A stretch of 64,000 nt of DNA from JAFLCL01 sp039809495 (GCA_039809495.1 JBDHVC010000020.1:3061-67060), one strand, 5' to 3'. Shown: positions 40,366 through 49,425, counted from the first letter of the stretch. Notes: generated by a model not told the origin, from the sequence alone. A program made the numbers and translations.

Positions 40366-41885
40366 CAGAACACCCCCGAGAGCGAGAGGCCGATCACGGT
40401 TCCGTCTCCGGCGGGAGACAGCATGGGTAAGAGCGTCCAGTCGCGCGCGTCGAGGACGGTGCCCTCGGACGGCGGTAGATCGTCGTAGACCGCGTAGAAG
40501 AGCGTGAGCGCGGCGCTGATCCCCGCCACGCCGTAGCCGACGTACTGCGCGATCGACATCCAGAAGCCCACCTCGAGGCGGGAGTCGTCGCTCTGGAGCA
40601 GCCCGGCGTCCCGCTCCCGGCCGAGCTGGGCGTAGAGATCGTCGACGTACACCGAGGTGCCGATCGCGCCGCCGAGGAAGAGGCCGCCGATGATGCCCGC
40701 CGCGATCGCGCCGCCGCGACCCATCGCGGGGCGCAGGCGCACGCGGATCGGGCGGAGCTGCCCGCGCACGACCTCGACCGTCGTCTCCCAGTCCTTCATC
40801 CCGTCGTACGCGACCCGGAGGCGGTGCGTGCCCCCCTCGACCTGGCCCTCCCACGGGACGGCGCCGACCTCGACCTCGTCGATGAAGACGTGCGCGCCGC
40901 GGAGGTTCCCGACCACGCGCAGCCGCCCGTAGCTCACGCGCTCGAGCGCCACCTCGACCCTCACGTCGTCGCCGACCGCGATCTCGAACTCGCGCTCGAT
41001 CGTCTCGTAGCCCGGCCGCTCGATCCACACGTGGTGCGAGCCGATCTGGATCGGCCCCTCGAACGGGGTCTGCCCACGCGCGCCCTGCTCGCGATCGTCG
41101 ATGAACACGCTCGCGCCGGGCGGGCTCGAGATCACGCGGACGTAGCCGAGGAATTCGCCCTGGCTCAGGTTCAAGAAGAGGCGGTTGAGGACGCCCGGCT
41201 GCACCTCGAACTCACGCTCGAAGCGGTTGTAGTCCGGGTGCTCGATCACGATGTGGTAGGTGCCCTGATCGAGCGTCTGGGTGAGCGGCGCGGGGCCCGT
41301 GACGATGGTCTCACCGCCCCTCGAGATCGTGACCGTCGCGCCCTCCGGCTCCGTCTCCACGGCGACGAGCGAGAGGAGCTGTTGGACGACCTCCGGGGTC
41401 GGCTCCTCGGCTCGCGCCGCGGGCGGCTCGGCCGGCGGCTCCGGGGGAGGCGTCTCGCCAGCGGCGATGGCCGCCTCACGCGCCGCGCGCTGCTGCTCGA
41501 GCTCGGCGTCGCGCGCGGCGATGCGCGCGCGCAGGGCGTCGATGCGCGACTGGACCTGGGCGCGCTCGGCCGCGTTCGTCTCGACCTGGACGTAGCGCTC
41601 GTAGTACTCGAGCCCGCGACGCAGGTCTCCGCCGGTCTCGTAGGCGACGCCCGCGTTGAAGAGGAACGCCGAGAAGGGGTGGACGCCGTACGCCGTGTCG
41701 AATTCGACGGCGGCCTCGGCGTAGCGCCCTTGGAGGAAGTAGGCCTGCCCCCGCTCCATGTGGTTGCGCGCCTCCTCGAGCTGGGCGCGCGAGGGGCGCG
41801 ACGCGCGCTGCGCCGCGAGCGGCCTCGCCGTCCAACACGTCGCGGCGAGGAGCGCCACGACACCCAACCAAGCCAAGAACCTCAT
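40365..41885 (-). CDS. TPR and triple PEGA-domain membrane-anchored protein
   Basis: The 506-residue protein has a signal peptide (about 1-26), a TPR pair (about 35-105; YFLQGRYAEAAVEFDTAYGV), a coiled Arg/Ala/Glu stretch and three PEGA domains (about 165-380). The repeats open with VETEPEGATVTISRGGE, VISSPPGASVFIDDREQG and VVGNLRGAHVFIDEVEVG. A hydrophobic span (about 385-405) is Gly-rich. PEGA domains are common in surface and S-layer-associated proteins. GGAGG lies three bases before the ATG; frames further upstream lack coding character. It is coupled to the FG-GAP gene. Confidence 0.8.
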   Translation of the reverse strand: MRFLAWLGVVALLAATCWTARPLAAQRASRPSRAQLEEARNHMERGQAYFLQGRYAEAAVEFDTAYGVHPFSAFLFNAGVAYETGGDLRRGLEYYERYVQVETNAAERAQVQSRIDALRARIAARDAELEQQRAAREAAIAAGETPPPEPPAEPPAARAEEPTPEVVQQLLSLVAVETEPEGATVTISRGGETIVTGPAPLTQTLDQGTYHIVIEHPDYNRFEREFEVQPGVLNRLFLNLSQGEFLGYVRVISSPPGASVFIDDREQGARGQTPFEGPIQIGSHHVWIERPGYETIEREFEIAVGDDVRVEVALERVSYGRLRVVGNLRGAHVFIDEVEVGAVPWEGQVEGGTHRLRVAYDGMKDWETTVEVVRGQLRPIRVRLRPAMGRGGAIAAGIIGGLFLGGAIGTSVYVDDLYAQLGRERDAGLLQSDDSRLEVGFWMSIAQYVGYGVAGISAALTLFYAVYDDLPPSEGTVLDARDWTLLPMLSPAGDGTVIGLSLSGVF

Positions 41886-41980
41886 CGAACCTCCGCCGAG
41901 CCCCACGGGCCTCATCGATGACGACGACCCTGATCTGTAGCCCATCCGCGCGCGAAGACCCAGCCCCGACGCGCTGAGCG

Positions 41981-43981
41981 TCACCCGCGCGCCGCGCGCG
42001 CCGCCCGGACCACGCGCGCGAGGCGCTCGAGCTCGCGCGCGAGGCCGCTCGAGAGGATCGGCAGGCGCACCGCGCTCTTCGCGTCGAGGCTCCGATCATC
42101 GAGGTGGAGCGCCGGCGCGAAGCGCTCGCGCTTCCACTGGCTCTGGAAGAAGAGCCGGATGAAGCGCGCGAGGAAGACGCCGAGCGCCTCGACGTCGAGC
42201 CCCGGGTCCGCCTCGCGCAGGAGCGCGAAGGCCTCCTCGGGCGCGCGCCGCTCGTCGACGACGAGCCGCTCGATGCGGTCGAGGAGCTCGTAGGGCATGA
42301 GGTCGTCCTCGTCGGTCTGATGGCGATCGGCGGGGCGCAGCTCCGCCGTCGGCGCGATCGCGTCGACGGCGCCGAGCGCGGCCACGCGGAGCTCGCCGCT
42401 CGCCTCGCTCGCGAGCCAGCGGAGCAAGGCGCGGAGCGAGTGCTTGTCGACGCTGCCGATCGGCGCGAGCGAGCCCGCCGTGTCGCCGTCCATCGTCGCG
42501 TAGCCCACGGCGGCCTCGCTCCGGTTGCCCGTCGCGAGCAGGAGCTTGCCCTCGACGTTCGCGAGCATCCACGCCATCGGGCTCCGCGTCCGCGCCTGCA
42601 CGTTCTGGAGCGCCACGTCGTCGCGCGCCCAGTCGAGCGGGCGGCCGAGGGCCGCCTCGGCCCGCTCGACGTAGCCAGCGACGAGCGGGCCGACGTCGCA
42701 CTCGTGGTGGCGCGCGCCGAGCGCCTCGGCCACCCTGCGCGCGGCGCTCCGCGTCGCCTCGCCGCTCTGGGGCGTCGCCTGATAGAGCGTGGTGAGGAGC
42801 GCGCCGACGAGCGCGCGCTCGTCCGCGAGCCCCTCGAGCCCCGGGACGTCCGCGAGCCGCGCGGCGAGCTCGGCCTGGGAGAGCTCCGCGCGCGCGAGGC
42901 GCACCATCAGCGCGACCGCCGTCGCGACGAGCGCGCTGTCCGTCCCGCCCGAGAGCGAGACGACGAAGCCACGCGTCCGCGAGCGCCTCAGGTAGTCGAA
43001 GAGCGCGAGCCCGAGCGCGCGCACCAGGTCCTCGAAGCGCGACGCCTCGAGCCCTCCCGCTCGGGCCGCGGCGCCGAGCGACGCGCGGCTCGGCCCGCGT
43101 ACGAGCGTCCCCTCGAGGACGAGCCGATCGCGCTCGCCCGGGCGACGCGCGGCGCGATCGGCGAGCGGCGCGTGGACGAGCGTGTGATCGCGGAACGAGA
43201 AGCGCGGGCCCTCGGTGAGCGCGACGTCGTCGCCCGCCGCGTCCGACGCGCTCGATCGGCTCGGCGACGCGATGAGCACGAGGCCGTCGTGGATCGTCGT
43301 CCCCGCCTCGTTGCCGAGGAGGTTCGCCATCACGTAGGTCGCGTCGTAGCGGCGAGCGCCCGCCGCCGCGTGGGCGCGCCGGAGCGCGCTCCGGCCGAGC
43401 GCGAAGTGGCTCGGGATCGGGTGGAGGACGACGTCGAGCCCCCGCGCGCGCGCGAGCGCTGGGCTCGGGAGCGTCTCCTCGAGATCGAGGCCCACCCGGA
43501 GCCCCTCGCGCCCGAGCTCGAGCTCGAGCGGGCCGAGGGGCACCTCGCGCCCGAGGACGCGCGTCGTCACGCGCCGCGTAGGCGGCCAGGGGTCGAACCA
43601 GCGCCGCTCGTCGAAGAGCGGGCCCTCGGAGAGCGCCTGCTTCGGGACGAGCGCGACGAGCGCGCCGTCGAAGAGGACGGCGTGCGCGTCGTAGCGCGCC
43701 CCCTCGTGCTCGATGGGGAGCCCCACCGTGACGAGCAGCTCCTTCGTGGACGCCGCGATCGCCTCGAGGACCTCGAGCGACGTCGCGGCGACGAAGGGCG
43801 CGCGGAAGAGATCCTCGGCGCCGTGGCCCGGGATCGCGAGCTCCGGCAGGCAGAGGAGGCCGACGCCTGCGGCGCGCGCCTCCCCCACCGCGGCCTCGAT
43901 GCGCGCGAGGTTTCCGTCCCAGTCGAGCGTGCCCTGGTTCAGCGCGGCGGCCCCGACGCGGAGCGCGTCCAGACGAGTCAT
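41981..43981 (-). CDS. nadE: NAD synthetase with an N-terminal nitrilase-like domain lacking the catalytic Cys
   Basis: The 666-residue protein has the layout of glutamine-dependent NAD synthetase: a carbon-nitrogen hydrolase domain (about 1-290) and the synthetase (about 320-640). The synthetase has the ATP loop SGGTDS (344-349), then NVQARTRSPMAWMLAN and TGNRSEAAVGYATMDGD. In the glutaminase domain Glu47 (CLPELAIPG) and Lys114 (VPKQALSE) are present, but the Cys position is Glu168 in VGLDLEETL. The only Cys in that domain is Cys44. It may use free ammonia. The synthetase amidates deamido-NAD in the cytoplasm. Confidence 0.9.
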   Translation of the reverse strand: MTRLDALRVGAAALNQGTLDWDGNLARIEAAVGEARAAGVGLLCLPELAIPGHGAEDLFRAPFVAATSLEVLEAIAASTKELLVTVGLPIEHEGARYDAHAVLFDGALVALVPKQALSEGPLFDERRWFDPWPPTRRVTTRVLGREVPLGPLELELGREGLRVGLDLEETLPSPALARARGLDVVLHPIPSHFALGRSALRRAHAAAGARRYDATYVMANLLGNEAGTTIHDGLVLIASPSRSSASDAAGDDVALTEGPRFSFRDHTLVHAPLADRAARRPGERDRLVLEGTLVRGPSRASLGAAARAGGLEASRFEDLVRALGLALFDYLRRSRTRGFVVSLSGGTDSALVATAVALMVRLARAELSQAELAARLADVPGLEGLADERALVGALLTTLYQATPQSGEATRSAARRVAEALGARHHECDVGPLVAGYVERAEAALGRPLDWARDDVALQNVQARTRSPMAWMLANVEGKLLLATGNRSEAAVGYATMDGDTAGSLAPIGSVDKHSLRALLRWLASEASGELRVAALGAVDAIAPTAELRPADRHQTDEDDLMPYELLDRIERLVVDERRAPEEAFALLREADPGLDVEALGVFLARFIRLFFQSQWKRERFAPALHLDDRSLDAKSAVRLPILSSGLARELERLARVVRAARAARG

Positions 43982-43998
43982 GGGAGCGGTCTCCCATG
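43979..43998. promoter_or_regulatory. Perfect inverted repeat over the nadE start codon
   Basis: CATGGGAG-cggt-CTCCCATG is a perfect eight-base inverted repeat with a four-base loop. The nadE ATG is one arm, so an mRNA hairpin would mask the start and the GGGAG. It could also be a protein-binding palindrome. Confidence 0.5.
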
Positions 43999-44134
43999 GA
44001 GGCCCTCGCTGTCAATCGCGGCGATCCACCGCAAAGATCCGCCCGCGTCGCGCGCCCATCGGCGTGACGAAACGATGACGGATCCCACCTGGTCGAGCGG
44101 AATCGATTTCGGCACAGTTGCGTTTGCAAGCACC

Positions 44135-45115
44135 ATGGGCCCTCGACTGAACGAAACCGCGCTCCGCGCCTCGACGTCTCCGACGCTCCCCACGCGTGAT
44201 CCGAGCGCCGCGCCCTTCGTCGAGTACCGCGACGAGGCGCTCGTCCGGCGCGTCCTCGACCAGACGCGTCCATGGCTCGCGCGCTTCTTCGAGCCGGAGG
44301 TGCGTGGGCTCGCGCGGCTGCCCGAGGGCCCCGCGATGCTCGTCGCGAACCACAACGCGGGCGTGCTCATGCCCGACGTCTTCATCCTCGGCGACGCCAT
44401 CGTGACGCGCCTCGGCCCGGGCGCGCTCCCGCGCATCCTCGCCCACGACGTCCTCTTCGACGTCGAGGGCGTCGGCGAGACGCTCGCGCGCCTCGGCGCG
44501 GTCCGCGCGTCGCCGATCGCCGCGCACGCGCTCTTCGCCGCGGGCGAGAAGGTGCTCGTCTATCCCGGCGGGGACCGCGAGGTCATGCGCCCCTATCGCG
44601 ATCGCCACCGCATCGTGTTCGGGGAGCGCCGCGGCTACGTCCGCATGGCCGTGCGCGAGGGCGTGCCGATCGTCCCCGTCGTCACCGCCGGCGCGCACGA
44701 GGCGTTCATGGTGCTCGACGACGGCGGGGCGATCGCGCGGCGCATCGGCCTGCCGAGGTGGCTGCGCGTCAACGTCCTGCCGACCACGCTCTGCCTGCCG
44801 TGGGGCATCACGTTCGGCTTCCCGCCGCCCTACGTCCCCGTGCCGACGCGCATCGTCATGGACGTGCTCTCGCCCATCACCTTCGATCGGGTTGGCGAGG
44901 ACGCAGCGCGGGACGACGCCTACGTCGAGCGCTGCCACGATCGCGTCGTCTCCGCGATGCAAGAGCGCCTCGACGCGATCGTGCGGACCGAGGACGTCGG
45001 AGTCCGCGCGCGGATCCGGCGCCGATGGCCCTCGGCAGAGCCGGTCGGGCGCTTCCTCGAGGAGCTGGCCCAGGACATCGTCGCGCACTCCCCCTTCGAG
45101 CCCAGGCGCCCCTGA
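44135..45115 (+). CDS. PlsC-like lysophospholipid/glycerolipid acyltransferase
   Basis: The 326-residue protein resembles the PlsC/DGAT-type acyltransferases. The catalytic block is ANHNAGVLMPDVFIL. Downstream are KVLVYPGGDREVMRPYRDRHRIVFGERRG and REGVPIVPVVTAGAHE, which match the second and third family blocks. It probably transfers an acyl group to a lipid at the inner membrane. The His-Asp distance is seven residues, not the usual four of PlsC. An ATG 60 bases upstream is less likely: the codons between (ACA, GTT, TTT, GCA) are ones this genome avoids. Divergent from nadE. Confidence 0.78.
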   Translation: MGPRLNETALRASTSPTLPTRDPSAAPFVEYRDEALVRRVLDQTRPWLARFFEPEVRGLARLPEGPAMLVANHNAGVLMPDVFILGDAIVTRLGPGALPRILAHDVLFDVEGVGETLARLGAVRASPIAAHALFAAGEKVLVYPGGDREVMRPYRDRHRIVFGERRGYVRMAVREGVPIVPVVTAGAHEAFMVLDDGGAIARRIGLPRWLRVNVLPTTLCLPWGITFGFPPPYVPVPTRIVMDVLSPITFDRVGEDAARDDAYVERCHDRVVSAMQERLDAIVRTEDVGVRARIRRRWPSAEPVGRFLEELAQDIVAHSPFEPRRP

Positions 45116-45143
45116 CGGCGCGCCTCGCGCGACGCGTCCGCCC
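45112..45143 (+). repeat. Stop-proximal head motif after the acyltransferase gene
   Basis: CTGACGGCGCGCCTCG...CGACGCGTCCGCCC starts at the stop codon. It is a variant of the shared head, with GACGCGTCC in place of GACGTGATCC. Confidence 0.45.
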
Positions 45144-45152
45144 CCGCGTCGG

Positions 45153-45181
45153 TTCGTCGCGGCGAGGCGTTGGGCTATCGT
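45153..45181 (+). promoter_or_regulatory. Predicted promoter of the membrane-anchored unknown gene
   Basis: TTCGTC (45153-45158), a 17-base spacer and TATCGT (45176-45181) end eight bases before the ATG. No Shine-Dalgarno sequence is present. Confidence 0.5.
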
Positions 45182-45189
45182 CTCCCACG

Positions 45190-45915
45190 ATGAAGCTCTC
45201 GCGCGTCCTCTTGCATCGCGAGGTCGTCCTCGCGTTCGTCATCGCGGCCCTCTCGCTCGCCTCGATGTGGGCCTGGTGGACGACCACCGCGCGCGAGCGA
45301 GCGGAGGACGAGGCCGCCCTCCGCGCCGAGGAGCAGCAGGCCGCGCGGCTCGCCCGCCAGCGCGAGGAGTCGCGCGCGCTCATGCCCGACGTCCTCGAGG
45401 GGATCGCGCTCGGGATGAGCGTCGAGGAGGTGCGAGCGCTCGGCCATCGCCTCGACGCCACGCCGCCGCGCCCGCCCCTGCCCGGCGTCCCACCGCTCAC
45501 CCTCTACGAGGAGCGCCTCGCGAACGGCGGCCAGATCATGTTCGGGTTCTCCGAGCAGTCCGGGCGCCTCGTCCAGACGCAGATCATGAGCCTGCTCCCG
45601 ACGCTCGACGGCATCGCGCCGCACCTCCAGGCGATGAACGAGCGCTACGGGACGCCGACCGGCGTCTGGGACTGCCCCGACACGCAGGGCCTGCCCACGC
45701 GCCGCTTCACCTGGCGCCAGTCCCAGACCGCGATCGCCGACGTCTTCCTCGTCTATGGCGAGCGCGTCTCGCTCACGCTCTACATCGCGACGCCCGACAC
45801 GATCGAGGCCTCGCTCCGCATGGCGCGCTGCAGCCCCGTCCCGCGCGAGCGCCTCGACCAGTTCCCGACGGCGAGCCCGGAGCAGATCCAGCAGGCGAGC
45901 GCCGAGGCCGAGTGA
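45190..45915 (+). CDS. Membrane-anchored protein of unknown function
   Basis: The 241-residue protein has one N-terminal span (about 11-30, VVLAFVIAALSLASMWAWW), a Glu/Ala/Arg-rich coiled segment (about 32-62) and a globular periplasmic part. That part has two Cys (WDCPD and MARCSP), which could pair. I do not recognise a domain. The pattern LGMSVEEVRALGHRLD recalls the small helical start of SmpA/OmlA-like lipoprotein folds, but the evidence is weak. It is followed by a strong hairpin and convergent pckA. Confidence 0.6.
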   Translation: MKLSRVLLHREVVLAFVIAALSLASMWAWWTTTARERAEDEAALRAEEQQAARLARQREESRALMPDVLEGIALGMSVEEVRALGHRLDATPPRPPLPGVPPLTLYEERLANGGQIMFGFSEQSGRLVQTQIMSLLPTLDGIAPHLQAMNERYGTPTGVWDCPDTQGLPTRRFTWRQSQTAIADVFLVYGERVSLTLYIATPDTIEASLRMARCSPVPRERLDQFPTASPEQIQQASAEAE

Positions 45916-45916
45916 C

Positions 45917-45960
45917 GAGCGCGCCTCGCTCGACGTGATCGGTCGAGCCGAGGCGCGCTC
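45917..45960. terminator. Strong bidirectional terminator hairpin
   Basis: GAGCGCGCCTCG pairs perfectly with CGAGGCGCGCTC. The inner CTCGAC pairs with GTCGAG, with one bulged C. Three T follow on the plus strand. It lies between convergent genes, and its left arm contains the stop-proximal head motif. Confidence 0.75.
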
Positions 45961-45972
45961 TTTGGCACGCCG

Positions 45973-47568
45973 TCAGAGCTGCGGGCCGCCGGCCTTGATC
46001 TTCGGATCCGCGCCGGCCTCGAACTTCTTGAAGTTGTCGATGAAGAACTTGGCGAGCTTGCGCTCGGTCGCGTCGAACGCCGCCTTGTCCTTCCAGGTGC
46101 TGCGCGGATCGAGGAGCTCGCTCGGCACGTTCTTCGCGCTCGTCGGGACGGCGAAGCCGAAGACCGCGTCCTTGCGCGTCTCGGCCTTCGCGAGCGAGCC
46201 GTCGTGGATCGCGTCGATGATGGCGCGCGTGTAGCGCAGGCTCATGCGCTTGCCCTCGCCGTAGGGGCCGCCGCTCCAGCCCGTGTTGACGAGCCAGACG
46301 TCCGAGCCGTGCTCCTTCAAGCGCTGGGCGAGCAGCTCCGCGTACTTGCTCGGGTGCCAGACCATGAAGGGCGCCCCGAAGCAGGCGCTGAAGGTCGGCG
46401 ACGGCTCCTTCACGCCCACCTCCGTGCCCGCCACCTTCGCCGTGTAGCCGCTGATGAAGTGGTACATCGCCTGCTCGGGCGTGAGCTTCGCGACGGGCGG
46501 CAGGACGCCGAACGCGTCGCAGGTGAGCATGATGACGTTCGTCGGGTGGCCGCCGACGCAGGGGATCTTCGCGTTCGGGATGTACTCGATCGGGTAGCTG
46601 CAGCGCGTGTTCTGCGTGATCGAGGTGTCGGTGTAGTCGACGACGCGCGTCGTCGGATCGTAGACGACGTTCTCGAGCACCGAGCCGTAGCGGATCGCGT
46701 TGAAGATCTCGGGCTCGGACTCCGCGGAGAGGTCGATCGCCTTCGCGTAGCAGCCGCCCTCGATGTTGAAGACGCCGCGGTCGGTCCAGACGTGCTCGTC
46801 GTCGCCGATGAGGAGGCGGTTCGGATCGGCCGAGAGCGTCGTCTTCCCCGTGCCCGAGAGGCCGAAGAAGATCGAGGCCGAGCCGTCCTCGCGCGAGGCG
46901 TTGGCCGAGCAGTGCATCGAGACGTGGCCCTTGAGGGGCATGAGGTAGTTCATGATGGTGAACACCCCCTTCTTCATCTCGCCCGCGTACTCGGTGCCGA
47001 GGATGACGAACTCCTGGCGCGCGAAGTTGAGCGCGACGCTCGTCTTGCTCGTCATGCCGCTCGTGTAGCGGTTGGCGCTGAACTGGCCGGCGTTGAGGAT
47101 CGTGTAGTCCGGATCGCCGAAGTTCACGAGCTCCTCCGCGCTCGGGCGGATCAGCATGTTCCACATGAAGAGCGCGTGGTACGCGCGGCTACAGATGATG
47201 CGGACCTTGATGCGGTAGCGCTCGTCCCAGCCCGCGTAGCCGTCCACGACGTAGAGGTGGGGCTTCGTGTTGAGGTAGTCGATCGCGCGCTCGCGATTGA
47301 CCATGAAGATGTGCTCGTCGAGCTTGATGTTGACGTCGCCCCACCAGATGTGGTCGCGCGAGCGGGCGTCGTCGACGATGCGCTTGTCGCTCGGGCTCCG
47401 CCCCGTCTTCTCGCCGGAGTAGGCCATGAGCGCGCCGGTCGAGCTGATCGCGGTCTGCGGCTCGTTCGCGAGACCGAGCTCGTAGAGCTGCCCCGGCGAG
47501 GCGTTTCGGTAGATCTTCTGGACGTGGATGCCGTAGCTCTCGAGCGAAAAGGCGGTCTCTTTGGCCAT
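45973..47568 (-). CDS. pckA: Phosphoenolpyruvate carboxykinase (ATP)
   Basis: The 531-residue enzyme converts oxaloacetate and ATP to phosphoenolpyruvate, ADP and CO2, the first step of gluconeogenesis. Signatures are GLSGTGKTTLS (P loop), DDEHVWTDRGVFNIEGGCYAKA and NTGWSGGPYGEGKR. YSGEKTGRSPSDKRIV near the N-terminus also fits the ATP-type enzyme. AGGAG lies about five bases before the ATG, so translation is conventional here. Frames extending upstream to about 48225 are not supported. Confidence 0.97.
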   Translation of the reverse strand: MAKETAFSLESYGIHVQKIYRNASPGQLYELGLANEPQTAISSTGALMAYSGEKTGRSPSDKRIVDDARSRDHIWWGDVNIKLDEHIFMVNRERAIDYLNTKPHLYVVDGYAGWDERYRIKVRIICSRAYHALFMWNMLIRPSAEELVNFGDPDYTILNAGQFSANRYTSGMTSKTSVALNFARQEFVILGTEYAGEMKKGVFTIMNYLMPLKGHVSMHCSANASREDGSASIFFGLSGTGKTTLSADPNRLLIGDDEHVWTDRGVFNIEGGCYAKAIDLSAESEPEIFNAIRYGSVLENVVYDPTTRVVDYTDTSITQNTRCSYPIEYIPNAKIPCVGGHPTNVIMLTCDAFGVLPPVAKLTPEQAMYHFISGYTAKVAGTEVGVKEPSPTFSACFGAPFMVWHPSKYAELLAQRLKEHGSDVWLVNTGWSGGPYGEGKRMSLRYTRAIIDAIHDGSLAKAETRKDAVFGFAVPTSAKNVPSELLDPRSTWKDKAAFDATERKLAKFFIDNFKKFEAGADPKIKAGGPQL

Positions 47569-47705
47569 GGGTCTCCTACCTCGTGGGGCCTCGAACGAGA
47601 GGCGCGGGGAGGCTACCCCGTTCGCGTCGAATGGCCAGCCTGCTCGCTCACGCCGCGCGCGAGCCGATCCCCTCGGCGCGAGCGGCCTCGCGCGATCGCC
47701 CGCGA

Positions 47706-47711
47706 TATCCT
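47706..47711 (+). promoter_or_regulatory. Predicted -10 box (TATCCT) of the LD-carboxypeptidase gene
   Basis: TATCCT ends six bases before the ATG, the spacing expected for a leaderless mRNA. No -35 was seen. Confidence 0.35.
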
Positions 47712-47717
47712 CCGCGG

Positions 47718-48671
47718 ATGCCCGATCTGGACGAGGACGGTGCCGAACGCGGCGCGCCCCCCTTCGCTCGCGCCGAGGCGCTCCATCCCGGCGCGCGCGT
47801 CTGGCTCGTCGCGCCGTCCGGCACCTTCGACGTCGAGCGCTTCGAGCGGGGCCGAGCGCGCCTCGCGGAGCGCTACGACGTCGTGGTCGACGACGGCATC
47901 CTCGCGCGAGCGGGCTACCTCGCGGGCTCGGACGAGCGGCGCGCGCGCGAGCTCCTCGCGGCGCTCGAGGACCCGCTCTGCCAGGCCATCGTCTGCGCGC
48001 GCGGGGGGTACGGCGCGATGCGCCTCTTGCCGCGCCTGCCGCTCCGTCAGATCGCGCGCGCCTCGAAGCTCCTCGTCGGCTTCTCGGACGTGACGGCGCT
48101 CCACGTCGCCTGGCAGCGCGCGCGCGTCGCCTCCCTCCACGGCGCGATGGTCGCGAGCCTCGGCGCGCTCGACGAGGCCCGCTTCTCACGGTGGATCCGC
48201 GCGCTCGAGGGCGCGCCGCTCCCACCGATCGACGGGCTCGAGGTGCTCACCCCGGGCGAGGCGCGCGGCGTCCTCGTCGGCGGGAACCTCTCGATCCTCC
48301 ACGCGCTCGAGGGGACCCCCTACGCCGCGAGCACGACGAACCGCGTCCTCTTCCTCGAGGACGTCGGCGAGGCGCCCTACCGCGTCGACCGCATGCTCAC
48401 CACCCTCCTCCTCTCGGGCTTCTTCCAGGGCGTGCGCGCGATCGTGCTCGGCGCGTTCACGAAGAGCGATCCGGGCTCACACGGCGTCGAGGTCCTCGAC
48501 GTGCTCCGCGAGCGGCTCGCGCCGCTCGAGATCCCCATCGTGAGGGGCGTCCCCTCGGGGCACGTCGAGGACAACCTCGAGCTCCCCTTCGGCGTGGAGG
48601 TGCGCGTCGAGGCCAGCCCGACGGACGCCCGGCTCACCTTCCTCGGCTCTCTGGTGCGCGCTCGTGACTGA
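47718..48671 (+). CDS. LD-carboxypeptidase (peptidase S66)
   Basis: The 317-residue protein belongs to the S66 family, which trims the terminal D-Ala from tetrapeptide stems during murein recycling in the cytoplasm. The triad is visible: Ser123 in LLVGFSDVTALH, Glu214 in LFLEDVGEAPYR and His282 in GHVEDNLELPFG. Other landmarks are WLVAPSG, CARGGYGAMR and VLVGGNLSIL. The ATG was chosen as the first codon consistent with the family N-terminus. Confidence 0.92.
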   Translation: MPDLDEDGAERGAPPFARAEALHPGARVWLVAPSGTFDVERFERGRARLAERYDVVVDDGILARAGYLAGSDERRARELLAALEDPLCQAIVCARGGYGAMRLLPRLPLRQIARASKLLVGFSDVTALHVAWQRARVASLHGAMVASLGALDEARFSRWIRALEGAPLPPIDGLEVLTPGEARGVLVGGNLSILHALEGTPYAASTTNRVLFLEDVGEAPYRVDRMLTTLLLSGFFQGVRAIVLGAFTKSDPGSHGVEVLDVLRERLAPLEIPIVRGVPSGHVEDNLELPFGVEVRVEASPTDARLTFLGSLVRARD

Positions 48672-48752
48672 GCTCGGCGGCCACCGCGTCGTGGGGCCCG
48701 AGGGCGAGGGCGCTCGGCGCGCGAGCGCGCCCGACGCCGAGAGGTCGCCGCG

Positions 48753-49364
48753 ATGACGGCGCAGCTCCTCGCGTGGCTCGCGGCGAACGAGGGCCCCTGG
48801 GCCTACCTCGTGCTCGTCTTCGCCGCGCTCGTCGAGTACATTTTTCCGCCCTTCCCCGGCGACAGCCTCGCGCTCTTCGGCGTCGTCCTCGGCCTGCGCG
48901 CCGGCTACTCCGCGCCGCTCGTCTTCATCGCGCTGAACGTCGGCGCGCTCATCGGCGGGCTCGCGAGCTACGCCCTGGGCCGCGCGCTCGACGAGCCCTC
49001 GAAGCGGCCGCGGTGGCTGCGCGCGCCGGCGAGCGAGGCGGCGATCCAGAAGCTCGTCGCGCACTACCGAGAGCACGGCGCGCTCTACCTCGCCGCCAAC
49101 CGCTTCGTCCCCGCGCTCCGCGCGTTCTTCTTCATCGCCGCGGGGGTCGCGCGCGTCCCGCTCCACCAGGTCGTCCTCTACGGCGGCGCCTCCGCGCTCG
49201 CGTGGAACGCGATGCTCTTCCTCGTCGGCTCCGCCCTCGGCGCGAATTTCGATCGCCTCCAGCGCGCCATCGAGGGCTACGGCCTCGCCTTCGCGGCGCT
49301 CGCGCTCGCCCTCGCGGCGATCGCGCTCTTCGTTCGCCTTCGGCGCGCGCGGCGGCAGCCCTGA
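48753..49364 (+). CDS. DedA-family membrane protein
   Basis: The 203-residue integral membrane protein matches the DedA/SNARE-associated family: EYIFPPFPGDSLALFGVVLG near the N-terminus, GGLASYALGRAL, then FVPALRAFFFIAAGVARVP. The last contains the Arg found in the family's phospholipid-flippase core. Relatives move undecaprenyl phosphate or phosphatidylethanolamine across the membrane. The start is ATG. It is convergent with the DUF4112 gene. Confidence 0.88.
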   Translation: MTAQLLAWLAANEGPWAYLVLVFAALVEYIFPPFPGDSLALFGVVLGLRAGYSAPLVFIALNVGALIGGLASYALGRALDEPSKRPRWLRAPASEAAIQKLVAHYREHGALYLAANRFVPALRAFFFIAAGVARVPLHQVVLYGGASALAWNAMLFLVGSALGANFDRLQRAIEGYGLAFAALALALAAIALFVRLRRARRQP

Positions 49365-49398
49365 CCCGTCGCGACGAGAGGGGCCTTCGCTTCAGGCT

Positions 49399-49425
49399 GG
49401 ATCACGTCGAGCGAGGCGCGCTCAG
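49399..49425 (-). repeat. Stop-proximal head motif after the DUF4112 gene
   Basis: CTGAGCGCGCCTCG...CTCGACGTGATCC begins at the stop codon. It is one of the closest matches to the shared head. Confidence 0.6.

Noticed and set aside
44075..44134. Earlier ATG for the acyltransferase gene
   Set aside because: The 20 codons use ACA, GTT, TTT and GCA, which are rare here, and look like intergenic DNA.
44108..44135. Possible sigma-54 site (GGCAC...TTTGCA) before the acyltransferase gene
   Set aside because: The GG-to-GC distance is about 15 bases, not 11-12.
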